From the NCBI GenBank assembly GCA_948099385.1, contig CANUEZ040000193.1, positions 5,592,501 through 5,656,500 on the forward strand: DNA of 64,000 nucleotides. The letters run 5' to 3'. This stretch comes from Fasciola hepatica. Its lineage: Eukaryota; Platyhelminthes; Trematoda; Plagiorchiida; Fasciolidae. Position 1 is the first letter of the stretch, and each line of letters starts with the position of its first letter. Shown here in pieces: positions 14,501 through 27,188 of this stretch. The position numbers and the translations under genes are program-made. The notes below the pieces were generated by a model, which saw nothing but the letters and a program-made list of their open reading frames with translations, did not search any database and had not been told where the DNA came from.

Positions 14501-16990
14501 AGGTTTCAGCCATCTTTCTTTACCGCATAACGCAAATGCATTAAGCTCAATCCTTATAAATATTGGAAGGACTATTATTTGCCCTGCTGTTTTGCATTAA
14601 CCATGTTCTTATTAACCTACTGGCTTTCGTTCAATGTTGACTTTTTACTGGCATTGATGATATGCTTCTTTGCTCACAGAGTACCTGGTAGTGAAATAGA
14701 TGCGAAAGCACACATGTATAATTCGTTCATCAGTTTATTCTCATGATAATCACAAAGTACGGTAAATGCTGTGATTTTGCTAAAAATTGCAATCCAAGGC
14801 ATGCGATATAAATGAATTAGGAATAATTGAAATTTTTTTCCCACAGTGACAAAAAGGAAACCTTTGAAACTGATTTCTGGTTGATAGAGCCTCACACGGT
14901 CACATGAAATGCTTCGTTTTTGTGTTTGATTTCCATGTCTCAAGTTTATGTGCATCGTGATAAGTTCTTCACCAGATCATTACCAAGGGAATAAAATGAA
15001 TTTCCGTAAAAAACCTGGATTGCCATCCAACGGTAGATCGGATGTCCAGACTGAATACATCAGTGGAATTCATTTGAATAGCGAAATAACAACAGAATTG
15101 ACGGTTTGAGTGGTGACTGTCCAACTGGTCAGTGGGCGATTTACGATCACATTCCTCTTTTTATTGTGTCAGACTCTATGAAATGCCTTGTAGGGTTTTA
15201 TCCACATTATCAGGTTGTGTGGATAAGAATAGCTTGTGAGGTAACGATTCTTTTATTTCAGTTCACTACAAGGTGTATGTGTTTTCACAGAGCTATTTTA
15301 ACCTGTGTTCCTTTACAAAATATACTCAACCATTTCCGTTTAGTTTCCATTTTCGACTACTCATGTGGATAGCAGCAATTAGTTGTTGCATTCTACTTGT
15401 GCTTGCCAAGAAAAGCCGTTTCATTGTCCGTTGGGAACGGGTTTCGAATTTGAAATATAGATTTTAACAAAAAGTTAGTTACTAAAATATACCGACCTAA
15501 TTTGAATAATATCTTAGTAGTATGAAATATATGCTCAGCGAATAAATGAGCAAACGTGCCATTTAGACGTCGCTTCATTATGAACGTTTGATTGATCATA
15601 ATAACCTCCCTGTACCCAATTCGTATTTGTAATTTCCCTCACGTTTTCACAACCTATCATGTGCATACAACGTGGCTTAACAAGCAAACAATTCGATGTG
15701 TGGCTCCACAGAGAATGGCAAAAGTAAAAGTCTACAAATTTCCTCCGTTGAAAACTTAGTGGATGAGAATCTGAAATGATCCATTTAGCTCTAAGGTGTT
15801 GAATAAATAACTTGCTAGTGCTTTACTTCAAGCCAGTGCAGCACACCTACAGGGTTCTGTGAAATTATTGTTTACAGGAATCCACACCAGTTATTGTAAT
15901 GTTGACGAAAAAGCATTTCCTCGTAAAACTCCGAAATTTTTTTTGCCGACTTTGTGTACATGTCTTTCCATATTACTGATATTCGGCCAGGTGAGAAGAA
16001 ATGCCTCGAAAAACGTTTCTTTTGAATCCATCATTCGGCCATTGCAACTCGATCGCAAACGCCTCGGTTTTAGATAGGAATCGTTGTCTGAGCCCGTTAG
16101 GGAAGCCTCTTGACAGTCGACAAGTAATCTTGAAGTATACGCTGTGTTAGTTTGTTCCACCGTAACAATCGCGTGGACCCAAATCACATTTGTTGCGGGT
16201 TTTATTAAGTGCGTTCACTAGCTGTGTGAAAAAATGCTTTTGAATCCAATCATTCCACCCCAATAAACATGATGGGGAGTAAAAATAACCACACCTATGA
16301 AAAGCAACTCAATAAATCACAAAAGACTTCGAGCTATGGAAAATTCATGCGTCAGGAAATCGGAAAATAGTTCTATGGGAGCAAATTGCATTTCGTTCTT
16401 AGCAAATGATGAGTCATTCGTTAAAGTGATATCAAGGGGGGACCTTAGTACATAGCCGAAATCATTTCAAGCAACTCAACACCCGTGACCAACAATCAAG
16501 TGTCACGCATGAGTAAACTGGTGTTATCTGTTGCACAATCTTTCACAAATGTTTATTGATTGAAATTGACCAATCCATCCTCTCCAAACCTAATATCTGC
16601 GTATCAACTTAGGAAGAGGTTTCCCCATCCCTCCACATAATTAGTTTTTCTATGGATATGTCTTCAATGGCCTAACTTATAGGCCACAGAAAGGGTATTC
16701 GCCTACAACTTCGTAGTGGGTTTGATAAATCGGTTCCCGACGGGTGTTTTCATGGTTTGCATGCTCCGTACGATTCAATGTTTGTCGCTACCACTGACCA
16801 GATTTTGCTATTAAGGATGGGGTGTGAACTTATCCGTAGGTTTCGCCGACTCATCTTCAGAAACAGGGCACTTGGTCAAAAGTAAGGATCTTCCATATAG
16901 GGGTTAGCCATGTTACCCTACGAAATATCTCTGAATAAATCACTTTATAATTCTAAAGATGGCCTATCTGTCCACACACGCTGTATTCGA
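11520..16990. other. Featureless AT-rich stretch
   Basis: This stretch contains only short, overlapping open frames on both strands, the longest about 98 codons at 15,891-16,187. None carries a recognisable motif. I found no tandem repeats or long inverted repeats. A homopolymer A run lies near 13,280. It precedes the first duplicated unit at about 17 kb. Confidence 0.5.
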
Positions 16991-16999
16991 TCTACATGA

Positions 17000-19900
17000 T
17001 ATTAAAACTAAAAGCAATTTTACTTAAATTTTCTACGTTGGCTAGGAGTGCAGTACCGTCGTCACTGAATCGGAAGCACAACAACCCAGTAATGTTCTCT
17101 GTGAATATTCAACCCAGATTGTCACAAAAAATTGCATTACTGGGTTGTTCCGACACAAAATATAAACCTCTTTTGGGAAACAATATGAGAGATGCAGGAT
17201 TCATATTATGTGGTAAAGTACATTCCCTTTGCAAATACAATTTCGAAAAAGTGTATTCACCTACATGGAAGTCAAATTCCGAGCTCTTCCAACTGTTTGC
17301 CTGAATTTTGATTATTTGATTTTCCATTCACAATAAACAATGCGGCACATTTCATTGTAGTATTTTTAGTCTAGAAGATTCAATTCCACATCTAATTTTA
17401 AAAATAGCCTTATGTTTTCTATATCCGTTTTTAGAAGGAATTGGTAAATGATGCCCACATTATTAACGATTCCAAACTCAGCCGAAGTTTCCTGAGATGC
17501 ACTTTCATCTGCAATGCCAATTACGTTATAGAGTAGTTAACTTAATCAAATGAACCAGTTTGTGGATAAGGAATTTACTGGCTTGAATCTTCGGGAGGAA
17601 AGCCATTTTTGAACAATCGGTGTTGAAATCTGGTCCGAGCAATCCAAGCAAACTTGTCTGAAGACTTGTATGCAAAACTAAACTATTGCCAAATAAATGG
17701 AGACATTTCCTACCATATCACTTATCTATCTGAGCTGCTTTCTCGTTGTGACTAGCTTCAGCATTCGTAACCGAATAGATTGTGTTGCCAACATTTCTGG
17801 TGAAATCTTGAGAGTTATCAGTTACTGCGTGTAAACTGCAACATTCGGAAGAGTATCTCGCTCGTTCACCATTAAGGAGAATGCAAGGCTGGCCTCTCGC
17901 GTGTCCAGTTATAGTAAATAGCGTTGAGAAAAACTTTTTGCAAATTATTGATTCAAATTTGGAGAATATATTTCATAGAACGTTCCCTTGGAACATGTAT
18001 ATTTGTACTAAACTGCGCTTCTTTTTCATGAAGCTCAACCGTAATCCACAAAGTATCCTTCAACTCCTTTACCGCAATACTATTTTAAAATGAACAATAA
18101 CAAAATATCACTTTTTTATTCCGGTACAGAGAGTTTGTATCTACTTTACTAAAAGTGATGACGGTAAACGAGAGTTCTCAGAAGGCCTGTCAAATTGCAA
18201 AATCAGTCATTTGCTGCAGCAAAACGAATTCACTATTTACTTGAAACCAAGTAAACTTGTTGTGACTTGCCATGGTTTTGTTTGGTAAAGTACCCTTCAA
18301 GCATTGATGTAGCAACATTGTATTACATGTATATCCATTGGTCGACAATCAATAATATCAAAGTATCAAGGGAGATGGAAACCTTTGTTAGTAGAGCTGG
18401 GACTAACAACCATTCATCGACAAAACGTGCAAAACATCACGATTAGTAAGCAATAATGACTCATTTAGTACTTGAAGCAAATAGCAAAAAACGGTTTTAT
18501 GTAAACAAGTGAAGCGGAAAAGGGCCACATGTACGATGTAGCTTGGTAGCTGAGCATCGAGGGCGCAAAAAGAGGTTCGGCCATTGAACAGTGATTTTAT
18601 CGTAGCATCGATGGAGGGCCGCATCCGCAATGTTCATGGTAAACCCATAATATGAAGAAAAACAAACGAACCATAAGATGTGATGCAATAACCTACCGGA
18701 CTCAGGTAATTGTGACCTGTATGGTGCACAAATAGACGATTAGCGAGGCAGCCATTCACGTATTTTGCTGTGGATCTTCAGTTGTACCGAAATGTGCACA
18801 TAACATTTCATGGATGCATTTGAATTGTCTTAGTCCACCCGCTGACCCTATTCAAAGTACCGACCCATCGGCTAGACTAGTTACACCAAAGGGGTCCACT
18901 CGCGGTTCAGAAATGGATTGACGTCACCATTGTGTAAGTTGGTCGCCCCATTGTCTTCAATTTTGAACCTTGGCTTAGTCTGTAGTTTTGTTGTATTCGC
19001 TCGACATCGTTCACATTGTTGCAATGATATGAGTGTAAAAGTATTTTATGAACGGATGCCCCACTCTGGAAGTTTTACTAAATTAGTTTATCAAATTCAG
19101 CATCACGTTCCAATGCATGTTTGCCAACCGAAGAAAAGTGGTTCCATCAGGCGTCACACAGACCAAGTGAGGATGGAAAGTTAAATAATATGAATTATAT
19201 TTAATGTAAATCTGGTCGATGTCGGGTACGCTGAATTTCATCAGCTAAATGGAACCCGAGATTGACATTACCTATGAAGAAAGTAAATCCCATCCCACTT
19301 ACTGGGCACAATGATGCCATAGATTCTCACTATGGGAACACATTCCTTTTCCTTATTCATCAAAGTCCTTGCTTGGCCTCGAATGGTTCCAGTTTGAAAA
19401 CAATTTGACAAAACTTGATCCCAGTAAAACTGACAGATCTTGGAAATGTTCTCGCTCTTTCTCGTCAGTCATACAACTCGCTTGTGTGGATGGAACCCTA
19501 GCAAATTTATGGTTTGGCGGAGAATTCCGTTTGGATTTACATGCTTTGATGAGCAACCCATCAAACGTTCCAGCAGAGTCGTTTGTTCCTAATCGAAAAT
19601 TATATTGTACCATTTTTATACGTATTTGTATGAAATTTACCAATTGTTTGCATTTCAGCGATTTTGGCAGGAGGGCTGTACAAAACGGGGGATATTTCGA
19701 ATCAAACAATTCAGACAAGTTCATTTTCTCCTCGCTATATCAGACAATACAACAACTCATCCGTTTTTGAGACAACTTTTTGAGAGGAATCAAAACGCCA
19801 CCTGGGGAGTAAATAAGCAACAGACCTCAATTGTGCGAGTAACACCATTCATTTTTCTAGTGAAAGAAGCCATATGATTTGGAATGAAAAACGTGTCAGA

Positions 19901-20097
19901 ATAAATAGTCACCTGGGTAACTGTCTGCCTAATTTTGGAAATAATCAATGCATCTAAACATGTAACCGCATCATGGACAAATTCCTCGGAACACAACCGT
20001 ACATTCGGTCAATCGACTGAAAGCTACGAAGAACCCATCAATGTTGATGTTAGAAACAACGGGGTTTAAACCACTTGTGTTTGAAAATTATCAGCGT
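17000..20097 (+). repeat. R1: old direct repeat unit, diverged copy at 37.5-40.35 kb
   Basis: Long matching strings recur in the same order at 37.52-40.35 kb. Examples are ATATAAACCTCTTT near 17,160 and 37,676, CGAGCTCTTCCAA near 17,280 and 37,780, and a run of similar blocks through 18-19 kb. The copies differ by many substitutions and several indels, and I estimate 75-80% identity by eye. The unit has no recognisable coding content. The outer palindrome boundary (19,481) lies inside it. The start coordinate is approximate because similarity fades gradually. Confidence 0.8.
17080..17149. repeat. 15-bp perfect hairpin in R1, imperfect in R2
   Basis: AACAACCCAGTAATG at 17,080-17,094 pairs with CATTACTGGGTTGTT at 17,135-17,149, leaving a 40-nt loop. 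The corresponding place in R2 (about 37,592-37,665) keeps an imperfect version of the same stem. The stem may be part of an old mobile element or a structured transcript; nothing further is visible. Confidence 0.6.
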
Positions 20098-20351
20098 CAG
20101 GGCCCTCATCACTTGATTGTAAACCGATTTTCAAAAAAGTTGCCCACAAAAACCAAAATATGAACAACCTAAGATCGTTCCCGGCAAAGCTGCGCTACTG
20201 AAATATAATCACTTACGCAACTCATCGTTTGTTCTCTTAGTTTTTATGAATTCCTGAAATTGATATGTGACCCTGTACTACTTCGGTAAAAAACCTAGAT
20301 AAGTGCATCCTTCAAATATGTGCTGAAGTTATTGAGTCAAAATTCAGATTG

Positions 20352-20803
20352 CGATTACACATAAGGATATTAAAAATATATGCAAAGAGAAAGGGCACGG
20401 TGTGGGGAATGCATTATTTTAGTTAGGTTACATATCGCTCCAGGTACTGCACTTATGGATTGCTGTCTGAGTGAGATCGAATAACAATATGAATAGGTGG
20501 TAAACCCACATGGGCAAGTGTAGATATGCAGAAGGACAGCCAGAAATATCATTGAAGTGTTAGAACAACAAGCTGCACAAAAGCTGTTCTGATCCTTCTA
20601 GACAGCTCTAGGAGGAAGATTTTATACATTCGAACCATCTCGTTCATTATACAAAAAGAGGCGGTTTATATCGAATGGTAGGTAACACCATGCCCAACCA
20701 TAATACGAAGCCTATTGGTCCACAACTCTTACCATAAACCGGTCTTCTGGCTGGTTCTTCCGGATACCACACCGACTGGGGAAGTTTCTTTTCGGTCGAA
20801 TAG
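20352..20803. other. 452-bp segment kept in both arms but missing from the spacer copy
   Basis: In the spacer copy (near 40,560) the sequence passes directly from ATTCAGATT-GC to CAACTCTTGAC, which are separated by 452 bp here. The same 452 bp is present, inverted, in the right arm at about 57.84-58.29 kb. A GC dinucleotide is shared at both ends of the missing piece, consistent with a microhomology deletion in the spacer copy. Confidence 0.8.
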
Positions 20804-21263
20804 CCAACTCTTGACTGTTCATTGGTTGAATATTTTCAATATGTGGAAACGATTCTAGGCCGCTGGTTGGCTGGTTTTCGTTCTGTTGGGTGATATTCTC
20901 TCGCTCAGGTAAAACCAGGCCCCACCACCTGATCGTTTGTTATACTCGGTGTAAAGATTTATTGAAATTGGACAGTGAATTTCGGCTCATCGTAAAGGGG
21001 ATCTGCGGTAAATTGGTTCAATCCAGGTCCCACTTTTTCATTCCCAAATGTATCTTGTAGTGACCAAACAATTTGTTTCTTTTCATGCATTTTAAGTAAT
21101 AAATTCCATGTCGATCATATCCTTGGCCTCCTGAACAGTGTCGTCATTGTTGTTCAGTTATGTTGTTCACACAGCTCTTTCTAATCTTGTCTATGTGACA
21201 AGGGTCGATGGACCCCAATTCTCCTGAGTCTAACTGTTGTTTTTACCTGCTCGAGTTTATCGT

Positions 21264-21886
21264 TTATGTAACCCTCTTTTGCGCGTCTCTCTCTTCCGTG
21301 TGAATGGCTGGACTTAGCCATTTCCCTCTGATCTTACTCTTTCTGATAGCGACTTTAATCCGCTTGTTCTCCACTCGCGCTTGTGTGTGTTCGTCGACTG
21401 GCCAAAAGGCCCTTATAGATAAGGATATATTTTGGAATACAAAAGCATCGTTTGTCCATTGCCGTCCCAAAGGTTCCCAATCTATGGTTGCCTGAGTTGT
21501 CGGTTTGCTCATCAGGAAGAAAATCCTGTATCCTCGGCTCCGTGTGAGTAACTGTTCCAGGGTGGCCGGATGAGTGGGTTCGGGTTTGTCACTAACTGAT
21601 TGGGCCATCGATCCGCTTTGCTGAATTGAGATTTGCTACCGATAGTAGTAGTTGCTATTAGCGGAACAGCTGAACCAATTTGGCTATGATTCCGGTTTCT
21701 CAGGGACATCCGGGACGGAAATCGTTTGCGCTGGTGCATAGGCCAATAGCCCCAGTTTCTCATGTGCGCTTGATGACCGAATCTGTCAAAACCATCTAGC
21801 TTTGATAGCTCCGTTAAACTGAGGCATTTTACACCTTTCTTTTGTTGCTCCAGAAGCCATGCAAGAAGCATTCCAGATTTGGTCAC
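21264..21886 (-). CDS. Overlapping open-frame pair, unrecognised (left-arm copy)
   Basis: Two minus-strand frames overlap: one at 21,512-21,886 (124 codons, beginning at a GTG, so more likely an internal piece than a true start) and one at 21,264-21,608 (114 codons). The upstream frame is hydrophilic and basic, including RNWGYWPMHQRKRF. The downstream one has WEPLGRQWTNDAFVFQN. Neither resembles a family I can name. The upstream frame is identical in the mirror copy and the downstream one differs by one Lys/Arg change. They could be two parts of a frameshifted older gene or element, or chance frames preserved because the arms are nearly identical. Confidence 0.2.
21304..21495 (+). CDS. Candidate small signal-peptide ORF (left-arm copy)
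   Basis: This 63-codon ATG frame begins MAGLSHFPLILLFLIATLIR. The run from residue 8 to 21 is strongly hydrophobic, with a possible signal-peptidase site before the Cys pair near residues 27-29. The rest is polar with one more cysteine. The mirror copy at 57,143-57,334 differs by one residue near the end (Met to Ile). It lies antisense to other open frames of similar length, there is no splice or polyadenylation evidence, and I recognise no family. It may be chance. Confidence 0.15.
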   Translation: MAGLSHFPLILLFLIATLIRLFSTRACVCSSTGQKALIDKDIFWNTKASFVHCRPKGSQSMVA

Positions 21887-21899
21887 TTCAGGCAGAACA

Positions 21900-24800
21900 A
21901 CTTCAGTGCTTTAGGCGAAACGTCGCGCATCTTCTTGGCAAGAACAGGTCATGTATTGGTTATGCAAAAAGTCCCAGCTGACTTGTGTCAGTGGCACACT
22001 GTGGAGTAGGCCACGGGTCAGGCAATGTGAAAACGTAGATGATGGATTACTAGTGATGAGGTGAGCACATTCGATAAGGTCAAAGTTCAACTAGGGGCTG
22101 ATGGGAGAAGGCAGGCCATGTTCGTGTGTACGTCCTTGGTCATCAAGTCGAAACCTAATGGACAACGGTGATCGTGCATCATATAACAAATTATTTCCAG
22201 TAAAACGAAATACATGCCATCATATATTCTTAACGGCCGATTGACCTCGTTGATAACAAAGAGATTAGGGTCGTGCTGATGTAGCACATTCGCTCCCAAA
22301 AAAGATATTACGCTGGTGGAATTTGTTTCAGTTGGGAAAATGTTATTCCATTACATCATCGGTGACCATGGTCTCCTACTTCCGGTCCATCATCTCGACC
22401 AAAAGCCTCCCTCCTTGCAGCTTCAATATACCTTTGTGATCGTTATCACCATTTTGGCCCCTCGTTCTGATGGGAGATACATTTTCTTTTCCACCCTCTC
22501 GGTAGACTCTTCTGTAGCGTGGTATGGTAGATTTCTTTAAATATCGCCCGGTCATGTTTTGAACAAAGTTGACATTGTATAATTAATCGTATTATATCAC
22601 TCACTAAATATGATACAAGCTGTAATCACGGAAAGAGAATTAGGGATGTTTTCTACCAAACTGAACAGCAAGATATCTTGCAGGTAATGGGTGCTTATGA
22701 TACGTTTGAAACATCACCTACTGGAATATAGTTCTAGATCAGTTTCATCAAATCACACGTCAGAATTTATAGATTATAAAACAATAATGTGGATAGAACT
22801 TGATTTCACTTAGTGGACCGTAGTATTATTTCAAACACCAGTCAATATATTTCCCATCAAGCTGGCGAATGATTGAGAATCAATGACCTGTTAGAATATT
22901 CAAAAACACTGAAATCTAATGGGAATTATTTTGCATGTATTCCCATAGTACACTTATGAACGTATAGTTTCTATCAATTGGTCCTAAACCTGCTCGTTCC
23001 TTCATATGGTTGTGGGCCTTTAATAGTCCGGGTTAGCTGCATTCCTCTATCTCTGTAGCATAAAAGAGTTTGAGTGGAATGGTGTCCGGTGTGTGATGCG
23101 GTGAGAGTTAAACCCATTTCGTGTTGCTTGGTTTTGAGATCTGGTCCGCGATCCATGTATGAGGGTTTTGCTTTCGTGGAGGTTGTTTAGATATTAGAAG
23201 GTGATAAGCAAATACTTCTGCCGTGAGTAAGGTTCTGCTAGCATTGATCGATTAGCTTGAACCCGGTAGGTGAATTGAATGGGTTTTCTGATATCAATCA
23301 CATACCAATCAATTATATATTACGCTTGTCCTGTGTTGACTGAGGTCATTACAAGAATCCACCTTTTCGCATGCAGTTGCAGCACTTTTTGCCAGTCACT
23401 ATCGTACGGTTAACAATGAAACTTATTTACTTATTCAATTCACATTATTGTATTCTGGAATTTACCTTTCTGATCCCGGGGGGCTGGCTAGTTAGCAAAA
23501 TACTTATCACTTAGATGGGATCGTTTTTGCGAAAATTCCAGCCAGAACTGGATAAAAATCGAGATTGCTAGATACAAATTGTTAGTACCGATGCAATTAT
23601 TGGTGCAACCATCACCGTTTCCGTATTCACTAAACATTTCTTACCATTCTTGTTCGTTATAAAACAAATGCCACAGACAGCCTGATGTGTGGACAATGAC
23701 AAAAGCGCGTCCAATAAATAGAATTCGTTCTGCACATATACACAACAATCACTGGAAGAATAGCGGCCATTTACCTCATAGGTTTGTAAGATGTTTATAT
23801 TTCGGCGGTGCTGTCCAATTTATGTAAACCACTGCGGGCATTATGGTTCTGCAGCCAATAATCTTGTATGGTGAACGATTGAAATTAACAAGAATATAAC
23901 CGTTCGGCTGCCTGCAATTCAACTAGGAACTAAACAGTTAAAGATTTGCAAGCATGCGGTTATATGCACTCCTTGTTCTCTACAATACCGTCAGCTGCTA
24001 AGATATTTTTTATGCAAATAATGTTGTCTGATGCCGGTACATGTGGCAGTATTCAGTCTGCATTTTGTCGCTCAAAAACACGGTAGGCACCATTGATTGC
24101 GTCACCCACTGATCACTTCTTCAAACGATATTGTGTGTATCAAAGTACGGGTCGGAATTATCTCCGCACATGCCGTAATGCTTCCCGGTCATCGTATCCG
24201 ATTTGCGAAAAGGATTGCTTATCTCATGGAATCTTTTCTTCACCTTTTTGAAAATCCTGTTCTTGACTCCATTTTACTCATTTGATAATCTGAGGTGCAT
24301 TACATTTTATGGGATATGCTGCTTGTTGGATTGTTTGTCGCATGGTAAGGCCGGAGTTAGTTTGACCCACCGGTGTTTTCCAGGTTTCATTTAACCATCC
24401 TAAATCGCCATTAATCCATCATGAGGAAAAAGCCGCAGCTGAAGTAATTCGCAACTTTAAATGTAAAAGTGAATGGCAGAATTCTAACAAAAGAATGATT
24501 GGAGGTTTGATTGACAACTTGCATGACACGTTTCCGAATAGCCATACTTTGTTGTTTGGTATGTCATATTTAGATATGCCTTGAGTGGCAAGTGCTCACC
24601 TCGACCGCCATTCAATGACTATCAACTTGAGTATGATGTTTACATGCTATTCAGATGCACTTTGAGGCCTACATCAACATACATTTTTGGTAATATTCAG
24701 GGGTCATTTACCAACTGCAATCGTTGCGCAGTACATTTACGGCCACTAACTCGGTAAGACAATTTGCATTGCATTCAAGTGTTTGCCAAGTTAGTATTCA

Positions 24801-26190
24801 TAATATCAACGATACAAAAGAACGTTAAATGGCTGACCCTGTGAAAACTAAGGCTTTATATGTTCACTATTCATTTCTGAGGCGTTTGGTCGAATTACTA
24901 GCGTTCTGGTTCGAAAATACGTCAGCCAACAGCCAGTCACTAAGCCCATGTTGCGGTGGCCTCAAGGTGGAAATAATGGTTTGTCCCCTACGTTGCTCAC
25001 GATTTAGCAGAACAAACGTACTGCAGGCATATCTACCAGATCGGTATCAGAAATCAGGTGAAATCTAATCATCAGATATTCAAGGAAGGCCAATATCAAC
25101 GAAATTTATAAAACCAGATAATCATTTTAGCCCTTGATGTTACTGGACAAAACTGCTGGTCTTTTTCCATCTTGAAACCTGCAAGTCGATATTCCTGATG
25201 GCAGTACCTTTTATCGCTTTTTAGTGGTCCACAGTGATAAAAAGGAGGGACTTGGTGACCATACGTACTACTTTTTGATGTTAGAGTCAGCTTCGTTTCT
25301 TCTTGATCCCAAAGTCATGGAAAAGTCATACTCATACGCACTCGTAACAGGTGAAAGCTTTTTTATTTGTACATTTTTGGTGAAGCAAGTTAGCAATATT
25401 GGGAATAATTCCATTGGTACAAAAACGTAGGGTATATGGTTGCATAGAGATGGAAATAGAGGTTTTGTCACGCCAATAATTTATAGTCGATAAAGACCTA
25501 GGAAAAGTTCACAGAGGTAAGGAGAATTTCTGGGGTTCATCTGGATCATTCAGGATTTATTAAATAAATAAGTACTTCATAATTTCATTCAAACTATAAT
25601 TTCCGAATATGTTTCAATCGATTTTCGTAGAATATGTTCGAATAAATTTGACTGTACGATATGTTCAACGCCACAAATCGGTAACCTCTATGGTAACAAT
25701 CTTATAAATCCTAGCACCACTCCGATTATTGAATAATGCAACGAATAATTCATTGCCGCGTAATCACATTTACATTTTAAAATGCACAATAGAATCACTC
25801 AAATATCCATGGTCCAATATAAAGACCACCTTGTCGTGTTTTTTCCTTAGAATTCAGCGCGAGAGTGATGCCACTAGTCAGCTGATTAGTAAGTGCCTAA
25901 ACTACGCTGTTAGGTGCACCTGGCAAGCGGCCGATCGGATATTTGCTTTCGGACTTCTGGAGTACCTACACCGCCGACTAAAGAGCTACTGCCCCCTGCG
26001 CTAAATCGAATCGTAATCATCGTTTCAAGCATAGAATCTCAGTTTTCTTTGGAGGGAGAACACAGAGGCAGCTACGTCATAAAATAGCCGGACATATACC
26101 GGTGTGGTTGCAGAAAGCAATGAGTAACAACTTCAATACTGTGATGTTACCCCCAGTGATGAAAACGCCCCGGACCATGGATCACGCAAC
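21900..26190. other. Left arm, no assignable gene
   Basis: Only short open frames occur here, such as 22,087-22,299 minus, 22,316-22,540 plus, 24,829-25,068 plus and 25,729-26,004 plus. Each has a mirror copy in the right arm, mostly with zero or one residue changed, which reflects the young duplication rather than selection on a protein. I see no motifs. Confidence 0.45.
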
Positions 26191-26196
26191 ACCTTT

Positions 26197-26206
26197 GGGG
26201 GGGGGG
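26197..26206 (+). repeat. Poly-G tract (10 G)
   Basis: A run of ten G residues follows ACACCTTT. The mirror position in the right arm has twelve C residues (52,430-52,441), so the tract length differs between the arms. Confidence 0.85.
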
Positions 26207-26491
26207 AGAATCATTGGTCATTCAATACGGTGCATTTGAGGTCATATACCCGAACAACAACCGACGATTGCTAGATTAAAAAGAAGCATTAGCTATTCGC
26301 AATCTAAACACCGAGCTAGGTAAGCAGCGTGAATGGATCATCTCCATAGCTCTGCTTGATAACAAACTTTCGTTTGTGGTCGCAATTCGGTCTCCTAATG
26401 TTCGTTTTGTTCGACTAAGTGAACGACTGCTGTGACTGTAGTATGTATTTTGAGAAGATGCAGCGAAATGATCCTGTGTACATTGTGTAAA

Positions 26492-26494
<3 letters not shown>

Positions 26495-26567
<73 letters not shown>

Positions 26568-26573
26568 TATATA
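26495..26573. repeat. AT dinucleotide array (left-arm copy)
   Basis: About 71 bp of pure AT repeat followed by one GAT interruption. The mirror array at 52,027-52,141 is about 115 bp and uninterrupted. The 36-bp difference accounts for the step in mirror coordinates at this point. AT arrays of this length can extrude cruciforms and mutate rapidly. Confidence 0.95.
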
Positions 26574-26609
26574 ATGCTTATTTCGATCGCCACAGGTATT
26601 ATTAGCAGA

Positions 26610-26879
26610 TCAATATCTTCCCGTTCGCAGAGAATTCACTGCTGGTATGTGTGAATATAATCCGTGAACAAGGAAACTAGGGAACGGGCCAACCGGTCCT
26701 TGAAATCTTAAAGCACATGGACGACTATTAACCGGTATCCAGTCTAAAACAGCAGCCTCAGCCTTGTCAAAGGAGACTAAAGGAGACGTTCGATGTTGGC
26801 CAGTGAACGTGTCTTCTATGCAGTCTGGCAACGAAATATCAACGTTATCCCCTCTATCGGACGAATGGAGAGGACACAA
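26610..26879 (-). pseudogene. Non-LTR retrotransposon endonuclease remnant (left-arm copy)
   Basis: The minus-strand frame contains FDKAEAAVLDWIPVNSR followed by PCALRFQG. This matches the phrase seen in the AP-type endonuclease domain of animal non-LTR retrotransposons, where a Lys-Ala-Glu stretch, a Leu-Asp-Trp, and a Pro-Val-Asn-Ser-Arg-leu-cys run precede the strand leading to the Val-Tyr-Ala-Pro motif. Here the sequence loses similarity right after that point and the catalytic Asp/His region is not seen. Only about 30-40 residues are recognisable, so this is a short decayed fragment. The exact clade cannot be told. The mirror copy at 51,721-51,990 differs by a Gly/Ser and a Val/Arg change. 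Confidence 0.6.
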
Positions 26880-27188
26880 GTCGCTTTACAAATGCAGAGT
26901 GTATTCTATATATCGCGGCACCGAGACAGTACCGATACAAGAGATACACCGAAAGAGTATGAACTCAACGGCCGTGTAAAAAGCGAACCACGAGTGCGTA
27001 CAATCGGCGAAAGACCGAAAGTGAAAGTGATTCAGAAGGAGGTCGACGGAAACCTCGGAAAAGTCAGTTCAGTGAAACGTACGCAATCGAACGACAGAAT
27101 GAGGTCAACGTCAAACGTCAGGAAAAATCGTAGAGAAAATAAATCGAAAATGACGTCCAGAAAACGGTCAGTTTCTCAGAACGATTGA

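Noticed and set aside
26793..27188. A 131-codon, Lys/Arg-rich frame, mirrored at 51,412-51,807
   Set aside because: It overlaps the endonuclease remnant on the opposite strand, has low-complexity basic composition and no motif; its identity in both arms is expected from the young duplication.
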